A stretch of 64,000 nucleotides of DNA. Source: Streptomyces sp. NBC_00223. Its GTDB lineage: Bacteria; Actinomycetota; Actinomycetes; Streptomycetales; Streptomycetaceae. The stretch lies in the NCBI RefSeq assembly GCF_036199905.1, contig NZ_CP108109.1, forward strand, positions 1,798,001 through 1,862,000, written 5' to 3'. A model generated the notes under the pieces. It was not told the origin of the DNA. It searched no databases and saw only the letters and a program-made list of their open reading frames with translations. Below, in pieces: positions 44,463 through 52,634 of this stretch. Every line of letters begins with the position of its first letter. Position 1 is the first letter of the stretch. Both the position numbers and the translations under genes were made by a program.

Positions 44463-46448
44463 TCAGGCGTTGAAGATCTGGAACTCGGAGATCTGGCCGG
44501 CCGGCCAGCCCGTGTTGGCGGTGAAGGTCAGCCGCACGTACCGCGTCGTCACCGTCGACGGCAGGGTGAGTGTGGCGGTGTTCCCGGACGCCGGGTTGAA
44601 GGTGTAACTCGCGGCGGACAGCAGCGTCGTGAAGGTGCCGTTGTCCGGGCTGCCCGAGACGGCGATGGTCTGGCTGCGGGTGTTCCATGCCGTCGCCGGG
44701 GGCAGGTTGAGCACGATCCGCTTGATGCCGGTGGCGGCGCCGAGGTCGACCTGCACCCACTGCGGGAAGGCGTTGTTGTTGCTCTCCCAGTAGCTGTTGG
44801 GGTCGCCGTCGGTGACGTTCCCCGAGCCGTAGACCTGGGTGTGGCTGCTCTCCGAAGTTCCCTTGTGCAGCGCGAGGTTGGTGGTCCCCGAGCCGGCGCC
44901 CGCGTCGGTGGTGACACTGACCTGGTTCGAGGGCTGCGAGACGTTCCCGGCCGCGTCGACGGCCTGCACATCGAAGGTGTAGGCGGTGGAGGGGCTGAGA
45001 CCGGTGAGCGTGTACGCGGTGGTGCTGCCGTTGGTGGAGCCCGCCTGCGTACTGGTGGAGCCGCTGACCCGCAGGATCCGGTAGCCGGTGACCCCGACGT
45101 TGTCGGTGGAGGCGTTCCAGGCGAGCGAGACGGTGGTATCGGTGTGGCCGGTGACGTGCAGGTTTCCCGGCACAGTGGGGGCGGATGTGTCGCCGCCGCC
45201 CGACACCACCGGCTGGGTGGGCCTGGTGGCGGTCAGGGCGATCTGGCCCTTGAGCATCCGGCCGCCGTCGCCGGTCAGCCGCAGGTAGTAGTCCGACGAG
45301 CAGGGGGTGCCGTCCTCGTCGAGGGCGAGGAAACCGGAGTTGGTGGGGACCCATGCCTGCGTCTCGGCGGTCTTGGCGATCTGGTTGCCCTCGTTGTACT
45401 CGTCGAACATCGAGATGTAGATGCCCTGCACCCCGGCGCGGGTCATGTTGTAGAACTGCCGCCACATGAAGTCGCCGTGCGCGCGCTGGCGCAATGTGAC
45501 GGCGCCGGGCAGCACGCAGGGCTGGTAGTCGATGCCGTGGGCGGCGCATTCGGCCAGGTCGGGGACAGTGGCGACGTTGTAGAAGTTGTCGGCGTCGCCG
45601 ACGTTCCCGATCCGGCCGACCATCCACGGCGAGAGCATGTGGAAGGCGTGGTAGACGTCGCTGAAGCCGGGGCGCGAGTCGCGGTCCCCGGTACGCCACC
45701 AGGTCGGCACCCCGCCGATCACGTAACACCCCTGCGCCTTGAACCAGTTCACGACGTCCAGGCACGGCGCCGGGGCCCACGGCCGCTTGTCGTCGTTGAA
45801 GCCGAAGCCCCAAATGCACACCACCGGCTTGCCGTTCTGGGTGGCGTACGCCGAGGACGCGGTGTACGCCTTCATCTTGTTGGTCCAGTCGGTCTTGATC
45901 TCCGACTGCATGTTCGTCCAGTCGGTGACGTCGTACATGATGTAGAACTTGCGCCCGTGCGACTCGGCGGCGCTGCGCACCTTCGCCGCCATGGCGTCGC
46001 GGGTCGGGCCCTCGCCCCCGGTCGGGTTGAACCGCTGCAACGCCGCCGTGTCGATGTTGTTCTGCTGCATCCACAGGAAGTGGGTATCGACGGTCTGCTG
46101 GTCGTACGACGAGAACAGCGCCGCCGGCTGCCCATTGCCGAGGTTCGCGTACGCGGTGTTGTACGTCTTCGTGTACTCGCGCACGTCCGGCCAGGCGACG
46201 ATGCCCGTGTTCGACGGGGACGGCGGCTGGCTGGAGTTGGGGCTCCAGTGCCACCAGGCGTTGATCGGAGCACCGTCGCCGATGCACGCGAACCACCCCT
46301 GATAGCCGACCGTCACCTTGCCGACCACGTCACCGGGGCCGCTGGCCGCGGCCGCGCTCCCGGCTGTCGCGGTCTCCGTGACACCTATCGCCCCCAACGC
46401 ACCTGCCGCGACCGCGGCCTGTACGAACACCCGGCGTGTGACACCCAT
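44463..46448 (-). CDS. Tat-secreted glycoside hydrolase with FN3 and discoidin domains
   Basis: A 661-residue exported enzyme. ATG 46448 has GGAGGAG 9 bases upstream. The N-terminus (TRRVFVQAAVAAGALGAIGV) is a twin-arginine signal. Residues 50-370 (KVTVGYQGWFACIGDGAPIN, WPDVREYT, FYIMYDVTDW, GIYISMFDEYNEGNQI) resemble GH99/GH71-like endo-mannosidase and glucanase folds, with acidic residues suited to catalysis in MFDEYNEG. A fibronectin type III domain (about 400-490) and a C-terminal F5/8 type C domain (about 510-661) follow and would bind carbohydrate. Divergent from the gene at 46731; the 282 bases between hold no other gene. The exact family is uncertain. Confidence 0.85.
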   Translation of the reverse strand: MGVTRRVFVQAAVAAGALGAIGVTETATAGSAAAASGPGDVVGKVTVGYQGWFACIGDGAPINAWWHWSPNSSQPPSPSNTGIVAWPDVREYTKTYNTAYANLGNGQPAALFSSYDQQTVDTHFLWMQQNNIDTAALQRFNPTGGEGPTRDAMAAKVRSAAESHGRKFYIMYDVTDWTNMQSEIKTDWTNKMKAYTASSAYATQNGKPVVCIWGFGFNDDKRPWAPAPCLDVVNWFKAQGCYVIGGVPTWWRTGDRDSRPGFSDVYHAFHMLSPWMVGRIGNVGDADNFYNVATVPDLAECAAHGIDYQPCVLPGAVTLRQRAHGDFMWRQFYNMTRAGVQGIYISMFDEYNEGNQIAKTAETQAWVPTNSGFLALDEDGTPCSSDYYLRLTGDGGRMLKGQIALTATRPTQPVVSGGGDTSAPTVPGNLHVTGHTDTTVSLAWNASTDNVGVTGYRILRVSGSTSTQAGSTNGSTTAYTLTGLSPSTAYTFDVQAVDAAGNVSQPSNQVSVTTDAGAGSGTTNLALHKGTSESSHTQVYGSGNVTDGDPNSYWESNNNAFPQWVQVDLGAATGIKRIVLNLPPATAWNTRSQTIAVSGSPDNGTFTTLLSAASYTFNPASGNTATLTLPSTVTTRYVRLTFTANTGWPAGQISEFQIFNA

Positions 46449-46730
46449 CTGGACGCTCCTCCGATCGGCTGTCAACTCCCGCGCCGCAACTGCGGGTTGG
46501 AAGTCTGGTGCGGGGGATCGTAACGACGTGGTTACGTACGCGCAATACTTCGTGCATTAGGCGAAATAATTTACGTAGAGACTGCAAGAAATGCCCATGT
46601 GGGGGCGGAGAGGTCCGTGGGGCGGGCTGTCCCGACTGCGGGCGAGTTGTCCCGGCGCTTCGTCCCGCTCTCAGACGATTGCTACGCCGTTCTCAGAAGA
46701 ACCCCAGAAACGGTTCCTACGGTCTGCGGC

Positions 46731-48101
46731 ATGGAACGGGAACGGCCGCCGGTGGGCGGTGGCGAGAAGACGCCGCCGCAGGACGGGGGCAAAGTGGCTC
46801 CGGCGGAGGAGAATGTGCCGTCCGGCGGCGAGGAGCTGTCGCCGGACACGGGCTGTGCGGGCGCTGGTGGCGTGGGCGTTGGTGGCGTGCCGCAGCTCGG
46901 TGCGGACCAGGAGGTCGGGGACGTCTTCACCGCAGGTGGGGAGGGCGCGATGCCGCTCGACACGGGCGGGAAGGACGAGGTGCCGCCGGGCTTCGGGCTC
47001 GGGCCGCGATGGTGGGCGCGGCCTCTGTTCGTGTCCGTGACGACGCTGTCCGCGATCGCCGTCCTCACGCTGGCCACGATCGTGCAGTCGCCGTCGGCGA
47101 AGGCGGGGTCGGACGAGACGCCGGCCGCGGAGGTCACGTCGGAGCGGTCGGCCGCGCCGACGGGGACAGCCGCCGCGGACGGGGTCCTCACGTCGCCTTC
47201 GGGTTCGGCCACCGCTTCGGCTGCCGTTTCCGCCCCCATGACCGGGTCGCCGTCGTCGTCCGCCTCCCCCTCCCCCTCGGCGGTGGCGACGGCGACCCTG
47301 GATTCGAGCAAGGCGCTTGCGTCGGCGGTGAAGGCGGCCGTGCGGTCGGCGGTGGCGGCCGTGCCCGGTGGCGGGAATCTGTCGGTGGCGGTCGCGGGCT
47401 CGGGCTCGGGCGCGGGCGCGGGCTCCGGTGCGGGCGCGGGCTCCGGTGCGGGCGGGGATGCCGTGACGTACGACAGCGGCGGCGACACCGCGTACGACAC
47501 GGCGAGCATCGTCAAGGTCGACATACTCGCCGCCCTGCTGCTGCGCGACCAGCGCGCGGGGACGCAACTCACCTCGGAGCAACGGACGTTGGTCGAGTCG
47601 ATGATAGAGCGCAGCGACAACGACGCGGCGCTCGCGCTGTGGCACACCATCGGCGGCGGCTCGGGCCTCGCAACGGCCAACCGTACGCTGGGGCTGTCCC
47701 ACACGACCGGCGGACCGGGCGACCTGTGGGGGCTCACGCAGACCACGGTGAGCGACCAAATCACCCTGCTGCGGGCGGTGTTCGGCGCCACCTCGCCGCT
47801 GTCCCCGGCCTCACGGACGTACATCTCCGGGCTGATGCGGTCGATCACGGCGGGGCAGCGGTGGGGGGTGTCGGCGGCGGACTCGGACGGCGCGGGGTTC
47901 GCGCTGAAGAACGGCTGGTTGCAGCGCAGCGCCACGGGCCTGTGGGACATCAACAGCATCGGCGAGGTCACGTACGAGGGCCACCGCCTGCTGATCTCCG
48001 TTCTGACGTCGGGGCAGCAGTCCGAGCAGGCCGGAATCGACCGGGTGGAAGCGGTGGCGAAGGCGGCGGCCAAGGCGTACGTGTCGAGCGCGGCGGGGTG
48101 A
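46731..48101 (+). CDS. Membrane-anchored class A beta-lactamase-like serine hydrolase
   Basis: A 456-residue protein. The N-terminal 95 residues are disordered and cytoplasmic. One membrane helix lies near residues 100-122 (SVTTLSAIAVLTLATIV), and a Ser/Ala/Pro and then Gly/Ser-rich linker follows (GSGSGAGAGSGAGAGSG). The C-terminal domain has the three marks of class A enzymes in order: SIVK (SxxK), RSDND (SDN) and FALKNGW (KxG). The omega-loop Glu is not evident, so it may be a transpeptidase-like or regulatory protein rather than an antibiotic-degrading enzyme. It is followed by the second palindromic repeat cluster. Confidence 0.85.
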   Translation: MERERPPVGGGEKTPPQDGGKVAPAEENVPSGGEELSPDTGCAGAGGVGVGGVPQLGADQEVGDVFTAGGEGAMPLDTGGKDEVPPGFGLGPRWWARPLFVSVTTLSAIAVLTLATIVQSPSAKAGSDETPAAEVTSERSAAPTGTAAADGVLTSPSGSATASAAVSAPMTGSPSSSASPSPSAVATATLDSSKALASAVKAAVRSAVAAVPGGGNLSVAVAGSGSGAGAGSGAGAGSGAGGDAVTYDSGGDTAYDTASIVKVDILAALLLRDQRAGTQLTSEQRTLVESMIERSDNDAALALWHTIGGGSGLATANRTLGLSHTTGGPGDLWGLTQTTVSDQITLLRAVFGATSPLSPASRTYISGLMRSITAGQRWGVSAADSDGAGFALKNGWLQRSATGLWDINSIGEVTYEGHRLLISVLTSGQQSEQAGIDRVEAVAKAAAKAYVSSAAG

Positions 48102-48128
48102 GGGTGGAAGCGCTGACGGTGATGTGGG

Positions 48129-48293
48129 CTCGCGTTCGTTAGAGGGTGTAACGAACGCGAGACCGCCGGACCGGGGGGGCGGGCGGACACGAGCGGCGTC
48201 ACGTTCGTTAGAAGGTGTCACGGAACGTAAAGGCCCTCGCGCGAGCGAACGACGCAGACCCTCGCGTTTGCTAGAGGCTCTAACAAACGCGAG
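48129..48293 (+). repeat. Three palindromic repeats of the 41.9-kb family
   Basis: Unit 1 (48129-48161) has perfect 13-bp arms CTCGCGTTCGTTA/TAACGAACGCGAG around GAGGGTG. Unit 2 (about 48198-48229) is degenerate. Unit 3 (48261-48293) has CTCGCGTTTGCTAG/CTAACAAACGCGAG, one mismatch. All share the core TAGAGG(G/C)T. They lie between the hydrolase and the HTH gene and would form RNA hairpins. The rest of 48102-48350 shows nothing more. Confidence 0.9.
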
Positions 48294-48350
48294 CCCCCCC
48301 CCGCCGCCACCGCCCGCCGGGCCGACTCGCGGCGACTTTGTCAGTCTGCG

Positions 48351-48387
48351 TTGACGCCCACACTGTCGTCAGTCTAGGCTGACAGAC
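48351..48387 (+). promoter_or_regulatory. Leaderless promoter and operator of the HTH/Clp_N operon
   Basis: TTGACG (48351-48356) and TAGGCT (48375-48380) are 18 bases apart, so the transcript should start at ATG 48388. A 16-bp palindrome GTCAG-N6-CTGAC (48368-48383) covers the -10. The first gene encodes an HTH protein, so auto-repression is plausible. Confidence 0.55.
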
Positions 48388-48582
48388 ATGGACCTTACCG
48401 CGGTCATGAACACGGACGACCCCGCCGTCGGCCTGCGTGCCGTCGGCGCCCTGCACCGGCTCGCCGAGCAGGTCGAGGCGGCGCATGTCGCGCTGGCCCG
48501 CCGGCAGAGCTGGTCGTGGGAGCAGATCGGCGACGCCCTCGGGGTGTCACGTCAGTCGGTACACGCGAAGTACGGAAAGTGA
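48388..48582 (+). CDS. Small HTH protein, probable autoregulator
   Basis: A 64-residue protein, mostly one helix-turn-helix: RRQSWSWEQIGDALGVSRQS (residues 38-57), ending VHAKYGK. This layout is typical of small actinobacterial proteins paired with a Clp_N-domain protein. No Shine-Dalgarno precedes the ATG, and the promoter suggests a leaderless mRNA. The stop is 7 bases before the next start, so the two genes form an operon. A palindrome over its own -10 is a likely binding site. Confidence 0.75.
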   Translation: MDLTAVMNTDDPAVGLRAVGALHRLAEQVEAAHVALARRQSWSWEQIGDALGVSRQSVHAKYGK

Positions 48583-48589
48583 GGCTGTC

Positions 48590-49060
48590 ATGAACGACAC
48601 CGCATCGCCCGCGCGGCTCAAGCCCGTGCTCGACCTCGCCCGGGAGGAGGCCGATCTGCGCGGCGACCGCCGAATCGGCACCGACCACCTGCTGCTCGCG
48701 CTGCTGCGCGACGACACCGCGCCGCCCGCCCGCGCCCTCGGCGTCACCGTCGCGGAGGGCCGGACCGCGCTGGACTCGCTGGACCGCGCGGCCCTCGCCT
48801 CCCTCGGCATCGTGCTGGACGCGCCCCTGGCGCCTCCGCCGGTACGCGGCCACCGCCGGCTGCCGTTCAACTCCGCGGCCCGCGCCGCCGTCGGAGCGGC
48901 CAAGCGGGAGGCCGAGCACGACCACAAGGGCCGCCGTATCGAGCCCCGCCATCTCCTGCTCGCGCTGCTCACCGCCCGCCACCCCGACCCCGCCGCGGAC
49001 CTGCTGACCGCCCTCGGCCTCTCCGCGCCCGCCGTACGGGAACGGCTCGCGGCCTGCTAA
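48590..49060 (+). CDS. Stand-alone Clp N-terminal domain protein
   Basis: A 156-residue protein with two Clp_N repeats: LAREEADLRGDRRIGTDHLL (about residues 15-34) and AKREAEHDHKGRRIEPRHLL (about 103-122). In ClpA/ClpC/ClpB such repeats bind substrates or adaptors ahead of the AAA+ ring. Here no AAA+ domain follows. It probably serves as an adaptor or decoy for ClpC, or acts with its HTH operon partner. The stop overlaps that of the convergent regulator by 4 bases (CTAA). Function is inferred from the domain only. Confidence 0.8.
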   Translation: MNDTASPARLKPVLDLAREEADLRGDRRIGTDHLLLALLRDDTAPPARALGVTVAEGRTALDSLDRAALASLGIVLDAPLAPPPVRGHRRLPFNSAARAAVGAAKREAEHDHKGRRIEPRHLLLALLTARHPDPAADLLTALGLSAPAVRERLAAC

Positions 49061-49842
49061 CCGAGCCCCGGTCGGTCCGACGGGTCCGGCAGGCTCAGGG
49101 AGCCGGCGGGGATGCCGAGAGTCCGCTGGAGTTCGCGTTCGCCCAGCGCGGTGACCTTCACCGCGCGGCTCGTACCGATCCGGGTGGCCCAGGCCCGGGT
49201 GAGGACCAGACGGCAGAGTTCCGCGCCCGCGGTGCCCGCGAGGTGGTGGCGGCGCTCGGTCCAGTCGAGGCAGGGGCGGGCCGTCGGGCGGCGGGAGGAG
49301 GGGCGGGCGTCGAGATCGGCGCCGAGGCCGGTGAGCCAGGCGACGCCCTCGTCGGTGAGCGCGAAACCTGCGTCCTGGCGGAGCAGCCCGCACTCGGTCA
49401 TCGCGTCGGTGATCGCCACGCCGAGCCGGCCGGCGAGGTGGTCGTAACAGGTGCGGCCCCGGGCCAGCGCGCGTCCCGCGCTGTGGGCGCGCAGCCCGCC
49501 GGCCCGGCGTGACGGCGCTCCGGAGTCCGCCGGACCGGGCCACACCGCCCGCGCGCCCAGTTCCTCCAGGAGCCGGGCCACCTCGGGGTCGGCGATCCGT
49601 ACATAGGCGTGGCGGCCCTGCCGTTCCCGGACGAGGACGCCGCCGTCGACCAGACGGGTCAGGTGCTCGCTCATCGTGGAGGGCGCGACACCGCAGTGCC
49701 GGGCCAGTTCGGCGCCGGTCCAGGCGCGCCGGTCGAGCAGCGCGAGGCAGACCGCGGCGCGGGTCTCGTCCGCCAGCAGCCCGGCGAACGCGGCGAGCCC
49801 CGCGCCTCGCGGGCCGCCGCCGGAGCCATCGCTTGAGGTCAT
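49057..49842 (-). CDS. ArsR-type winged-helix transcription regulator
   Basis: A 261-residue regulator. Residues 15-90 form an ArsR-like winged helix (FAGLLADETRAAVCLALLD, GAELARHCGVAPSTMSEHLT with the recognition helix, then LVRERQGRHAYVRIADPEVA). The long C-terminal part (ARGRTCYDHLAGRLGVAI, FALTDEGVAWLTGLGADL, PCLDWTERRHHLAGTAGAEL) is typical of a Streptomyces subgroup with conserved CYDHLAG and CLDWTER blocks. The cysteines in these blocks may sense metal or redox state. ATG 49842 is chosen because the HTH needs it; the ribosome-binding site is weak. The target is not obvious. Confidence 0.85.
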   Translation of the reverse strand: MTSSDGSGGGPRGAGLAAFAGLLADETRAAVCLALLDRRAWTGAELARHCGVAPSTMSEHLTRLVDGGVLVRERQGRHAYVRIADPEVARLLEELGARAVWPGPADSGAPSRRAGGLRAHSAGRALARGRTCYDHLAGRLGVAITDAMTECGLLRQDAGFALTDEGVAWLTGLGADLDARPSSRRPTARPCLDWTERRHHLAGTAGAELCRLVLTRAWATRIGTSRAVKVTALGERELQRTLGIPAGSLSLPDPSDRPGLG

Positions 49843-50100
49843 GGCTCCATCCTGCACCCGGCACGTTTCGGCCCCCGCCGAACCGTCGGCGGACGCCCGG
49901 CCGAGCCCTCCGGCGGTCACCCCGCGCGTCCCGGCAGCCGGCCGCCCAAGGCGCGCACCCGAGCCCGGCCGCGCGCGGCACCCCGGGGTGTCGCCCTCGA
50001 GGCACACGGGCGTACCCCGAGCCCGGGTGCGGGACGGCCCGGCCTACGCGCGCGACAAGTCCGGGCGCACCCCGGGCACACCACCCGGCCGCCCCCACGG

Positions 50101-51108
50101 TCACGACGTAACGTCGATGAGCACCTTCCCCACCGTCGCCGCGCTCACCGCGTCGTGTGCCGCGGCCGTCCCGGCGAGCGGGAAGCGGTGCAGGGGCAGC
50201 CCCGCCGACGTGCCCACCCGGATCGCGCGATCGGCCACCGCCGCGGTGACCGCCGCGACCGCGTGGTCCTTCGCGGCGGCCGGCACCGTGTAGACCAGCA
50301 GGCCCTGCCAGCGGATATTGCGGACCATCGAGGGGCGTACCGGCAGGTTGAACGCCTCGCCGTCGTCGGCGTAGAAGGCGACCACCGCGTTGAACGCGGC
50401 GACCGCGGCGTTGAGTTCGCTGTTCGCGTTGGGGGCGACCTCCACCACGATGTGCACACCGTCCGGCGCGACACGGCGGATCTCCGCGGCCGCGTCCTGC
50501 TCACGGTAGTTGACGACGTGGTGCGCGCCCGCCGCCGTGGCCAGCGTCGCCTTCTCCGCGCTGCTCACCGTCGTGATCACGGTCGCGCCGGCCCAACGCG
50601 CCAGCTGGATCGCCGCGTTGCCGACCGCGCCCGCGCCGCCCGCGACCAGGACCGTACGGCCGTCGAGCGCGCCGGGGGCCAGCCGCTCCGGGCCGCCGTC
50701 CGCCACCGTCAGCGCCCGGTGTGCGGTCAGCGCGGGGATGCCGAGGCTCGCGCCGAGGTCGAAGGAGGCGTGCTCGGGAAGGGCGACCGCCTGGCGCGCG
50801 GGCAGCGTGACGTACTCCTGCGCGGTGCCGTCCGCCCGCTGGAAGGCCGCCTCCCACAGCCAGACGCGCTCACCGACCCGGCTCTCCGGCACGCCCTCGC
50901 CGACCGCGTCGATGACACCCGAACCGTCCTGGTTGGGCACCTGCTCCCCGGTCGGCGCGGTGCTCTGCCGTGACTTCCAGTCCGTCGGGTTGACACCGGA
51001 CACCCGGATCCCGACCCGCACCTCACCGGGGCCCGGCTCGGGCACCGGGCGCTCGGCGAGGGTCAGGACGTCGGAGCTGCCGTTGGTGGTGTAGATGATC
51101 GCCTTCAT
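50101..51108 (-). CDS. NADPH:quinone reductase-like MDR dehydrogenase
   Basis: A 335-residue medium-chain dehydrogenase/reductase without the structural zinc cysteines. This places it with quinone oxidoreductases (zeta-crystallin type). The catalytic domain starts MKAIIYTTNGSSDVL and includes SGVNPTDWKSR. The cofactor motif is VLVAGGAGAVGNAAIQLARW (AxxGxxG, about residue 155), followed by the strand VITTVSS, which suits NADPH. It likely reduces quinones or enones. It has its own upstream region with no operon partner. The 258 bases downstream of its stop, up to the ArsR-like gene, hold nothing recognisable. Confidence 0.9.
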   Translation of the reverse strand: MKAIIYTTNGSSDVLTLAERPVPEPGPGEVRVGIRVSGVNPTDWKSRQSTAPTGEQVPNQDGSGVIDAVGEGVPESRVGERVWLWEAAFQRADGTAQEYVTLPARQAVALPEHASFDLGASLGIPALTAHRALTVADGGPERLAPGALDGRTVLVAGGAGAVGNAAIQLARWAGATVITTVSSAEKATLATAAGAHHVVNYREQDAAAEIRRVAPDGVHIVVEVAPNANSELNAAVAAFNAVVAFYADDGEAFNLPVRPSMVRNIRWQGLLVYTVPAAAKDHAVAAVTAAVADRAIRVGTSAGLPLHRFPLAGTAAAHDAVSAATVGKVLIDVTS

Positions 51109-51216
51109 GATCGGTACAAGTGGCGTGGCGGCGGATTTCTTCCCTGCTTCCGCTGCTCCGTTCGAGTGGTTCTCGCGCGGGTGCCGCCCGGCTCAGCTGG
51201 GCCGCACCCGCCGAAT

Positions 51217-51300
51217 CTCCCCGCGCGCGTAGGGCCGTAGTCGAACGCGCCGACCTTGCCGTACTTCTGCGCCCGAACTCCCCGCGCGCGTAAGGCCGTA
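51217..51300 (+). repeat. 23-bp direct repeat in an intergenic region
   Basis: CTCCCCGCGCGCGTAGGGCC and its near-identical copy (one mismatch over 23 bp) lie at 51217-51239 and 51278-51300, 61 bp apart. Neither overlaps a gene. They fall between the 5' end of the quinone reductase gene and the 3' end of the oxidoreductase gene. Role unknown. Confidence 0.75.
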
Positions 51301-51321
51301 CGCCCGCTGTCCCCCGGGCGC

Positions 51322-52254
51322 CTACCCCAGCGCCTTCTCCGCCGCCGCGAGGATCTCCGTGACCCGCAGCCCGAAGCGCGCGTCGCACGGGTGAGGTCGG
51401 CCCGCGACGACCGCGTCGATCGCCCGCGCGAACGCGTCCGTGGCCGTACCGCTCCACTCCTCCGGGTACGCGGCCACCCCGTGCGTACCGCGGAACTCGA
51501 TGCCGATCCCGGCCGCGGCGGCCGGCGCGGACAGCGTGAGCACGGCCGTGCTGGACACGCCGCTTTCATGACGTAGCGTCAGATGAACGGTGTCGCGCGG
51601 TCCGCGCGCCGCCCGTACGTCCGTGACGTCGCCGAGCACGGGCAGCAGTACGGACAGGGCGTGGGGGCCGACGTCCCACAGGCCGCCCTTCTCCTGGCGC
51701 CAGGGCGAGGCCGCGAACGGGCTCGCGTCCTCGTCCGCCGTACCGTCCGCGCCCTTGACGCCTTCGACACTTTCGACGCCTTTGGTGCCGAACACGGCGC
51801 CGTACCAGTCGGCCCGTCCGGTGTACCACTCCCCTGTGGCCGCCTGCTGTTCGATCCACTTCGCGGCCTTTGCGTCGAAACGCATGGTGAAGAAGACGAC
51901 GGAGGTCACGCCGGCCCGTTCCACCGCGTCGACCACGGCGCGCGCGTCCTCGACGGTCGACGCGAGCGGCTTGTCGAGCAGGAGGTGCCGTCCGGCGTTC
52001 GCGGCCATTGTCGCGAAGTGCGCCTGGCTGGCGGGCGGCAGGGCGATCGCGACGGCGTCCACGTCGGCGATAAGGGCGTCCGCGTCGTCGTAGGCCCGGG
52101 TGCCGAAGAGTTCCGCGACCTCGGCCGCCGCCTCGGGCCTGCGGCCCCACACCCCGACGAACTCGACGCCCGGGTGCGCCGCGAGCGCGGGCCCGTGGGC
52201 GAGGCGCGCCCAGGGACCCGTGCCGAGCAGCCCGAAGCGCAAGGGCGTGGTCAC
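51322..52254 (-). CDS. Gfo/Idh/MocA family oxidoreductase (second copy)
   Basis: A 310-residue NAD(P)-dependent enzyme from GTG 52254, which overlaps the stop of the tautomerase gene (GTGA). The Rossmann motif is RFGLLGTGPWARL. The EKP motif appears as HLLLDKPLAST, with Lys present (Asp for Glu), unlike the family member at 33380. WDVGPHALSVLLPVLGD gives the conserved catalytic Asp-x-x-x-His of the C-terminal domain. The coupling with a tautomerase suggests a two-step sugar or carboxylate conversion. Substrate unknown. Confidence 0.9.
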   Translation of the reverse strand: MTTPLRFGLLGTGPWARLAHGPALAAHPGVEFVGVWGRRPEAAAEVAELFGTRAYDDADALIADVDAVAIALPPASQAHFATMAANAGRHLLLDKPLASTVEDARAVVDAVERAGVTSVVFFTMRFDAKAAKWIEQQAATGEWYTGRADWYGAVFGTKGVESVEGVKGADGTADEDASPFAASPWRQEKGGLWDVGPHALSVLLPVLGDVTDVRAARGPRDTVHLTLRHESGVSSTAVLTLSAPAAAAGIGIEFRGTHGVAAYPEEWSGTATDAFARAIDAVVAGRPHPCDARFGLRVTEILAAAEKALG

Positions 52255-52625
52255 GACGCCGTCCGCGGTTCGTCGTGCTTGACGTACGTCTCGCTGTCGA
52301 GGTCGCGCAGAGTGACGGAGAACTGGACTTCGTGCTCCGGGATGGGCGCGGTGTGCTTGCGCAGCAGCGCGAGTACGGCTTCGTTGACCGCGCGCTTGGT
52401 CTCCGTCGTACGGCCGGCCACCACCGCGATCTCGGTGTGGAGCAGCGCGTAGTGCGGCGAACCGTCTCCGATGTAGACGTCGTCCCGGCGTACGAACCGG
52501 GTCTTGCACCCCGCGGCCCGCACGTCCGCGAGGCTCACAAGGGTGTCGTGGAGATCCTGGGCGAACGCGGTCCGGTCGAAGGCGTCGGCGATCGATCCGG
52601 AGTACTCAACAGTCGTATGCGGCAT
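52251..52625 (-). CDS. Tautomerase-superfamily protein, CHMI-like
   Basis: A 124-residue protein like 5-carboxymethyl-2-hydroxymuconate isomerase. It starts MPHTTVEYSGSIADAFDR, giving the catalytic N-terminal proline after Met removal and the PHxxVEYS pattern of that family. Residues 40-105 (RAAGCKTRFVRRDDVYIGD, then FSVTLRDLDSETY) complete the beta-alpha-beta fold. Ketonisation of a dienol is the likely reaction, but no homoprotocatechuate genes are nearby. It is followed with a 4-base overlap by the Gfo/Idh/MocA gene, so the two act together or at least are co-translated. Confidence 0.85.
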   Translation of the reverse strand: MPHTTVEYSGSIADAFDRTAFAQDLHDTLVSLADVRAAGCKTRFVRRDDVYIGDGSPHYALLHTEIAVVAGRTTETKRAVNEAVLALLRKHTAPIPEHEVQFSVTLRDLDSETYVKHDEPRTAS

Positions 52626-52634
52626 CCCCGCACC

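Noticed and set aside
46731..48101. A resistance-conferring class A beta-lactamase
   Set aside because: SxxK, SDN and KxG are present but the omega-loop Glu is not evident, and the protein is membrane-anchored with a long linker. A cell-wall-related role is as likely, so no resistance call is made.
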